NCBI GenBank assembly: GCA_900547945.1
Contig: URIT01000015.1
Coordinates: 1 to 37,194 of the forward strand
Length of the DNA: 37,194 nt
Source: an uncultured bacterium
GTDB taxonomy: Bacteria > Verrucomicrobiota > Kiritimatiellia > RFP12 > UBA1067
Direction: 5' to 3'
Under the pieces are notes generated by a model. The model ran no database searches, was not told the origin of the DNA, and saw nothing but the letters and a program-made list of their open reading frames with translations. The position numbers and the translations under genes were made by a program. Below, one piece after another: positions 32,703-37,194 of this stretch (position 1 is the stretch's first letter; every line of letters starts with the position of its first letter).

Positions 32703-34157
32703 TTAGCGGCCGGCGAAGCCCATCTTGCCGGGGTTCATGATGCCATTCGGGTCGAGCTTGGCCTTGATGCCTTCGAGGACCGGCATGGCGGAGCCGTAGA
32801 GGTCCTTCACGTAGCGGCCGAGCTTGAGGCCGACGCCGTGGTGCTCGTTGATCACGCCGCCCTCGCGGATCGCCGCGCGGATGGCGCGGTCCCACACCGC
32901 GTTGTAGAGGGCCGCCGCCTCGCGTTCGTTCGGCGGGACCTTGTCGCCCGGGAAGATGAAGCGGGCGTAGAGCATGCAGCCCCAGTCGTACCAGTGCGAG
33001 AAGTGGCCGATGAAGCGCGCGTCCGGGAACTCCGTGTTGACGACCTTCTTCATCGCCCAGTAGACGTTCTCGATGTGCGCGAAGTCCGCCACCGTGTCGA
33101 GCGTGCCGAACGCCTGGGGGACGTGGAACATGTAGCCGGGGTAGAAGAACTTGTACTTGTTCTCCCACCACCACTCGCCGCCCTTCGCGCCGAGGTCCTG
33201 GCCCTTGAACTCGCCCTCCATGATCTCGCGGGCGTACTTCATCTGCAGGTCCACGATGTCCTTGCGGCCGTCGAAGCCGAAGACGAGGTAGGCGCCGTGG
33301 TCGAGGTTGATGCCGAACACCTTCGAGACGTGCGTCTTCGTCTCGGTCTCGTCGTAGAGGCGCATCGCGCAGGGCCCGAGGCGGCTGCGCATGAGCGTCT
33401 GGCCGGCCTGCATCGCCGTGTGGAAGTCCTTGAAGATGTACGCGCGGAACTGGCGGCTCTCCGGCTGCGGGTGGATCTTGAGCGTGACCTCGGTGATGAC
33501 GCCGAGCGTACCCTCGCTGCCGAGGAAGAGCATCGTGAGGTCCGGGCCCGAGGCGTGGCGCGGGACGGGGAGCGTGCGGATGATCTCGCCCGTCGGCGTG
33601 ACGACTTCGAGCGACATCACCATGTCCTCGATCTTGCCGTACTTCGTCGAGAGCACGCCCGTGCCGCGATGGGCGAGGAAGCCGCCGATCGTGGAGCAGG
33701 AGATGGACGCGGGGAGGTGCATCGTCGAGAGCCCTTCCTTGTTGCACGCCCATTCAAGGTGCTTCGTGATGATGCCGGTCTCGGCCGTCACGGTGAGCGC
33801 GGTCTTGTCGACCTTGATCACCTTGTTCATGCGCTTCATGTCGAGGATGATGCCGTTGTAGATCGGCAGCGCCCCGCCCTGCGAACCCGAGCCGCCGCCC
33901 CACGGGACGACGGGGATCCTGTACTGGTTCGCGATCTTCATGACCTTCGCGACCTCGGCCGTGGAGCCGGGGTGGACGACGAAGTCGGGCTGCGGGCACT
34001 TCTTGCCGCGGTCGTGCCACATCTCCGGAATCCAGTAGTAGTCGATCGAATGGCCGAACTTGTCGGCGAACTTGACGTCGACGTTCGCTTCGCCCACGGC
34101 GTCCGTGAGTTCCGTGCGAATCATCTCGTACATGTAGCTGTCGGGTTTGACTGTCAT
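32703..34157 (-). CDS. FAD-linked oxidase (GlcD / alkyl-DHAP synthase-like)
   Basis: 484 residues from the ATG at 34157, which follows AAGGGACGAAAC; an upstream ATG at 34193 would lie on the promoter. The PCMH-type FAD-binding fold spans about residues 55-235: PDFVVHPGSTAEVAKVMKIA, VVPWGGGSGSQGGALP, STIGGFLAHRGTGVLSTKYG and FLGSEGTLGVITEVTLKIHP. The C-terminal oxidase domain carries GGVINEHHGVGLKLG with the double-His motif of this superfamily, followed by AKLDPNGIMNPGKM. It likely oxidises a 2-hydroxy acid such as glycolate or D-lactate together with the adjacent Fe-S protein; an alkyldihydroxyacetonephosphate synthase role is the main alternative. Confidence 0.88.
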   Translation of the reverse strand: MTVKPDSYMYEMIRTELTDAVGEANVDVKFADKFGHSIDYYWIPEMWHDRGKKCPQPDFVVHPGSTAEVAKVMKIANQYRIPVVPWGGGSGSQGGALPIYNGIILDMKRMNKVIKVDKTALTVTAETGIITKHLEWACNKEGLSTMHLPASISCSTIGGFLAHRGTGVLSTKYGKIEDMVMSLEVVTPTGEIIRTLPVPRHASGPDLTMLFLGSEGTLGVITEVTLKIHPQPESRQFRAYIFKDFHTAMQAGQTLMRSRLGPCAMRLYDETETKTHVSKVFGINLDHGAYLVFGFDGRKDIVDLQMKYAREIMEGEFKGQDLGAKGGEWWWENKYKFFYPGYMFHVPQAFGTLDTVADFAHIENVYWAMKKVVNTEFPDARFIGHFSHWYDWGCMLYARFIFPGDKVPPNEREAAALYNAVWDRAIRAAIREGGVINEHHGVGLKLGRYVKDLYGSAMPVLEGIKAKLDPNGIMNPGKMGFAGR

Positions 34158-34193
34158 GTTTCGTCCCTTGTTTGGATGAAAGAAAACACGCAT

Positions 34194-34202
34194 ATTCTAC
34201 CC
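34194..34202 (-). promoter_or_regulatory. Probable -10 box (GGGTAGAAT) of the FAD oxidase operon
   Basis: TAGAAT ends 36 nt before the ATG at 34157. The TG of the extended form is replaced by GG. Confidence 0.45.
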
Positions 34203-34295
34203 CGATTCGCCAAGACGCGCAACCGTCAGGCGCGAGAAAACGTGATAAAAATGCGAGACGTTTTGAGAAGTTCTCACGGCCGCCGCCGGACGCTG

Positions 34296-34385
34296 GGCAA
34301 GGGAGGGTCGCGCTTGTCGCGACCAGGCAAGGGAGGGTCGCGCTTGTCGCGATCGGGCAAGGGAGGGTCGCGCTTGTCGCGACCA
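34296..34385 (+). repeat. Three tandem 30-bp units, each a CYTGT-loop hairpin
   Basis: Units at 34296-34325, 34326-34355 and 34356-34385 are nearly identical. Each holds GGTCGCG-CTTGT-CGCGACC (hairpins at 34306-34324, 34336-34354 with one mismatch, 34366-34384) preceded by GGGA. A partial inverted copy follows near 34399-34418. The 352-bp gap 34158-34509 holds these repeats plus the two divergent promoters; no gene was seen in it. Confidence 0.85.
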
Positions 34386-34490
34386 GGTGTGTGTAGGGGG
34401 GCAAGCGCGTCCATCCCGTCGCGAGTGGCAACTACGGCCGTTCGGACGCCACGTGCGCGGACTGGCGGCCTTGCTGGCGGGCGGTGGCTG

Positions 34491-34499
34491 TGGTATCAT
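34491..34499 (+). promoter_or_regulatory. Extended -10 box (TGGTATCAT) of the DeoR regulator
   Basis: Ends 10 nt before the ATG at 34510. An in-frame ATG at 34498 overlaps the box itself and is therefore not a credible start. Confidence 0.55.
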
Positions 34500-34509
34500 G
34501 GCCGCCGTC

Positions 34510-35247
34510 ATGAAAAGCATTCGGTCGTTCAAGCTCGTCGACTACGTGAAGGCGCGGCGCTACTGCTCGCTCGCGGAGCTGATGGAGGCGTTCCACGTCT
34601 CGTCGGCGACGATCCACCGCGACGTGGCGGAACTCGTCCAGCGCGAGGTGTTCCAGCGCGTGCGGGGCGGCGTCGCCTTCGTGGACAACGCCGCCGCCGC
34701 GCCGCACGGCGTCGCCGCCAGCTCCTACGTCGAGCGCCGGGCGGTGAACGCCTCCGCGAAGGAGCGCATCGCGCGCGCGGCCCTCGCCTACGTCGAGGAG
34801 GGCGACATCCTCTTCCTCGACTCCTCCACGACCGTCGCCCACCTCGCCGAAGAGCTCGCGCGCTCGGCCTTCACGAGCCTCACGGTCATCACGAACTCCG
34901 TCGCCGTCATGAAGCTCTTCCGCCGCTTCCCCGCGCACTACGTGCGCATCGCGCTCGGCGGGAACTACGACCCCCAGCTCAACTCCTTTCTGGGGCAGTC
35001 CGCCTTCCGCGAACTCGACCGCCTCACGATCACCAAGGCGTTCGTCTCCGCCTTCGGCGTGGACGACAAGATCGCGACGACGAACCACGAGGACCAGGCC
35101 GCGCTCGTCGCCCGCGCGCTCGACAAGGCCACGCGGCGCTACCTGCTCGCCGACCGCACGAAGTTCGGCCGCACGGGCCTCTACCGCCTCGCCGCGCGCG
35201 GCCTCTTCGACGCGATCGTCTCGGACCGCCGCGTCAGCGGAGGATGA
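34510..35247 (+). CDS. DeoR-family transcriptional regulator
   Basis: 245 residues. The N-terminal winged helix-turn-helix is CSLAELMEAFHVSSATIHRD followed by VAELVQREVFQRVRGG. The C-terminal DeoRC sensor domain has EEGDILFLDSSTTVAHLAEE, LTVITNSVAVM, IALGGNYDPQLNSFLG and RYLLADRTKFGRTGLYRLA. These proteins usually repress sugar or polyol operons and respond to a sugar phosphate. It is divergent from the FAD oxidase/Fe-S pair, a plausible target, with the hairpin repeats between them. It overlaps the convergent lectin-protein gene by 14 nt. Confidence 0.92.
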   Translation: MKSIRSFKLVDYVKARRYCSLAELMEAFHVSSATIHRDVAELVQREVFQRVRGGVAFVDNAAAAPHGVAASSYVERRAVNASAKERIARAALAYVEEGDILFLDSSTTVAHLAEELARSAFTSLTVITNSVAVMKLFRRFPAHYVRIALGGNYDPQLNSFLGQSAFRELDRLTITKAFVSAFGVDDKIATTNHEDQAALVARALDKATRRYLLADRTKFGRTGLYRLAARGLFDAIVSDRRVSGG

Positions 35248-37194
35248 TCGCGCTGCCCGCCGGGACGAGGCGCACGGCGTCGCCGGCGCGCGACACGCGC
35301 CAGGCGGCCGAGAGGGGCGCGCCGTCGAGGCCCGTCACCGCAAACGCCGGCTCCGCCGCGCCCGCACACGTCGCGCGCGGCAGCTGCGCCAGGACGCGCC
35401 CGCCCTTCAGGCGCGCGGCGTCCACGCGGAACGTGATCGCTTCGTCGCGCGCCGACCACGCGCCGGACACGACGAGCGGCGCATCGCCCAGCGTGACCTC
35501 GCCGAACGCGGCAACGGCCCCGCCCGCCGCGTCCACGGCGCCCGCGCCCGCAAGGACGAGCGGGGAGAGGAAGCACACAGACGGACGCCCGGCCCGGAGG
35601 GCGAGCGACGCATCCGCGCCGAGCGCCACGGACGCAAAGGCGGCCGCATTCGTCCCCGGCACGTCCAGATTCACCGTCGCGGCGGCGCCCGCGTCCACCG
35701 AAAGGCGTTGCGGGAAGGCGCGCGCCGCATCCATTTCCTTGACGGCGATGTCCGTCACGCGCGTCGTCGTGGCGGGGCCCCAGGTGGAGGCAGCGCCCAG
35801 GAACGCCACGTAGACGGGGGCGTTCCAGTCCGCCACGTCCGGATATGTGCGCGCCGTCTCGTAGACGGCCCCGCAGGAGCAGACCGCGCGCACCGTGAAC
35901 GTGTCCACGCCGTCGAAGACGACGGAATACGCGACGGGGTGGTTCAGTTCGCGGTGGATGCCGTGGACCTTGTACTCGGCCTTGTCGTCCTCGCTGCGAC
36001 TACCGTTGTGGCTCCATTCAAGCCTGTTTTCCCAGAAGTAGTGACCAAAGGCCACGCAACGGTCCATCTTCGGGAACAGGCCGCCGTTGCCGTTGTTGAG
36101 CTTGTCGGGGTCGGGCGTGAGGACGACGCTCAGTCCCTCGGCCCAGCGGTCTGTGAGGTTGGCGTCGAGCCGCTCCGTGAAGGAGACCTCGAACGGACGG
36201 TTCGCGTCCACGCCCGTCCTCAGGACGGCGTAGCCCTGCTGTTTGATGTTGGTCGAGAAAAGAAAGCCCGGGTCGGCCGTCAGCCAGGCATCGCCGCTGA
36301 GGCGCCACGTCTCCGCCGACGGCGCATGCGCGGCGGGATCCTTGTCTTCATGCTCGCCCCAGACGAAGCCCGCGAAGTCCGAGAACGTCTGCTCGGCGTA
36401 GGGGACGGACTTCCCTTCGTTCGGGTCGCCCCAGTTGCCCGTGCCGCCCGCAAGGCCGATGAGGCGCGGCGCGTTGGCCTCCAGAAACCACTCGCCGCCG
36501 AAGGCCTGCGCGAAGTCGTAGGCCGCGTGCCACGTCTTCCCCTCCTGCCGCATCGTGACGTCCATCACGCCGTGGCGCATCGTGACGGTGAAGGCGATGG
36601 ATCGCGTAAGCGTGATCCCGCCCAGGCCGCCGCCAAGCTCCGAATAGTCGGTATCGGCGGCACACAGACCCGCCGACGCATTGTTCACGAGCCACGCGAA
36701 GCCGAGCGCGTTCCCATCGCCGCGATAGATGTAGCAGCGGAAGCCGTAGGCGTCGGGGGGCTGGCCGTAGAGATGCTTGGCATAATCGTACCCCGCCGCA
36801 TTGTTCGTGGCCGTCAGGAAGAAGGCAAAGCCCTCGGCCCAGGCCTGACCCGCCTTGCCGGCCCACCGGTTCTGGGTCGGCGTCCAGGTGAAGGAAAGGT
36901 CGAAGGCCGAAGTCTTCGTGAACACGTGCCCCGTGTAGAGGGCGGCGTTGCGCTGGCCGCCGTCGTCGGTGAGGACGAGGTTGTCGTCGTCGTTCACATA
37001 CGCGATATTTCCCGAACTCCATTCCGGCGCACCGCTCCGCCCGCCCAGAGCCCAGGCCCCCGCGTCCGTCCACGGCTTCAGCGGCGTGCCCGCACGTTCC
37101 AGGAACGTCTTCCTCGGAACCATAAGCGCCGCGCCGGCGCCGAGCGCGATCTCCGCCGCCGCGCCCTCCCCGCGCGCGTAGGCGCCCCACGTCG
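35234..37194 (-). CDS. Surface protein with L-type lectin-like domains (5' end outside the window)
   Basis: At least 653 residues; the frame stays open to the right edge (TWGAYARGEGAAAEIALG precedes an internal Met at 37123), so the true start lies beyond. Two beta-sandwich modules resemble L-type (legume-like) lectins. The first has NLVLTDDGGQRNAALYTGHV, DLSFTWTPTQNRWAGKAG and WAEGFAFFLTATNN; the second has FEVSFTERLDANLTDRWAEG and LSVVLTPDPDKLNNG. The last ~160 residues are Gly/Ala/Val-rich beta-strand sequence like autotransporter linkers, ending PAGSAIILR, the same tail pattern as two other secreted proteins here. A role in binding glycans at the cell surface is inferred. Overlaps the DeoR gene end by 14 nt. 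Confidence 0.75.
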   Translation of the reverse strand, partial: TWGAYARGEGAAAEIALGAGAALMVPRKTFLERAGTPLKPWTDAGAWALGGRSGAPEWSSGNIAYVNDDDNLVLTDDGGQRNAALYTGHVFTKTSAFDLSFTWTPTQNRWAGKAGQAWAEGFAFFLTATNNAAGYDYAKHLYGQPPDAYGFRCYIYRGDGNALGFAWLVNNASAGLCAADTDYSELGGGLGGITLTRSIAFTVTMRHGVMDVTMRQEGKTWHAAYDFAQAFGGEWFLEANAPRLIGLAGGTGNWGDPNEGKSVPYAEQTFSDFAGFVWGEHEDKDPAAHAPSAETWRLSGDAWLTADPGFLFSTNIKQQGYAVLRTGVDANRPFEVSFTERLDANLTDRWAEGLSVVLTPDPDKLNNGNGGLFPKMDRCVAFGHYFWENRLEWSHNGSRSEDDKAEYKVHGIHRELNHPVAYSVVFDGVDTFTVRAVCSCGAVYETARTYPDVADWNAPVYVAFLGAASTWGPATTTRVTDIAVKEMDAARAFPQRLSVDAGAAATVNLDVPGTNAAAFASVALGADASLALRAGRPSVCFLSPLVLAGAGAVDAAGGAVAAFGEVTLGDAPLVVSGAWSARDEAITFRVDAARLKGGRVLAQLPRATCAGAAEPAFAVTGLDGAPLSAAWRVSRAGDAVRLVPAGSAIILR

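Noticed and set aside
34296..34385. Short CRISPR-like array
   Set aside because: The three 30-bp units are directly contiguous, with no variable spacers and no cas genes nearby; they are tandem hairpin repeats.

Overview
The window is a chromosomal segment of a GC-rich bacterium, most likely from the PVC superphylum and probably Kiritimatiellota. That placement is inferred from three things: a DUF1549/DUF1553 + DUF1501 operon, many secreted LamG or lectin-like proteins with autotransporter-type repeats, and a glycosidase-rich gene set (GH29, GH43, GH92). No rRNA or complete marker set is present to prove it. Housekeeping genes are present: the polA N-terminal part, tRNA-Leu, tgt, yajC, serS, grpE-dnaJ-rsmE.

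Layout. 1-914 (-): 5' part of polA. 985-1066 (-): tRNA-Leu(UAG). 1212-5027 (+): large secreted LamG protein. 5059-9046 (+): tgt, yajC, a LysM protein with a degenerate L,D-transpeptidase-like end, then serS. 9085-15187 (-): four-gene operon of DUF1549/DUF1553 (Tat signal), DUF1501, a PPC-domain protein ending in two haem c motifs, and a membrane-anchored protein with a duplicated domain. 15264-16198: a 919-bp mobile-element-like insertion with 19-bp terminal inverted repeats and an 8-bp target duplication, carrying one GxxExxY gene inside a second inverted repeat. 16314-24757: a lower-GC carbohydrate island (GH29, triple-LamG protein, clan-A-like glycosidase, divergent XylR-type regulator, GH43). 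24868-27467 (-): grpE-dnaJ-rsmE. 27640-29163 (-): KDPG aldolase and an M50 site-2-type protease. 29219-31471 (-): GH92 mannosidase. 31655-34157 (-): FAD-linked oxidase plus Fe-S partner. 34510-35247 (+): DeoR regulator. 35234 to the window end (-): a partial lectin-domain surface protein.

How genes work together. The island looks like a regulated glycan-degradation unit: glycosidases and a LamG protein exported together, with a sugar-sensing XylR-like regulator transcribed divergently. The KDPG aldolase and GH92 enzyme fit the same saccharolytic lifestyle. grpE-dnaJ are the Hsp70 co-chaperones. The FAD oxidase and Fe-S protein form a two-gene unit like glycolate or lactate oxidases, with a DeoR gene divergent from it.

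Three system-level signals stand out. (1) The GxxExxY insertion at 15264-16198 has all the marks of a small transposable element but no transposase. (2) An extended -10 box of the form TGnTATACT recurs upstream of many genes, and in five cases sits 6-10 nt before the start codon with no Shine-Dalgarno, predicting leaderless mRNAs. (3) Three secreted proteins end in the same seven-residue pattern G-x-[LA]-[LI]-x-[ILV]-R-stop, a possible export or anchoring tail. A family of short hairpins with a fixed CYTGT loop and varying stems is scattered between 29 and 34.4 kb.
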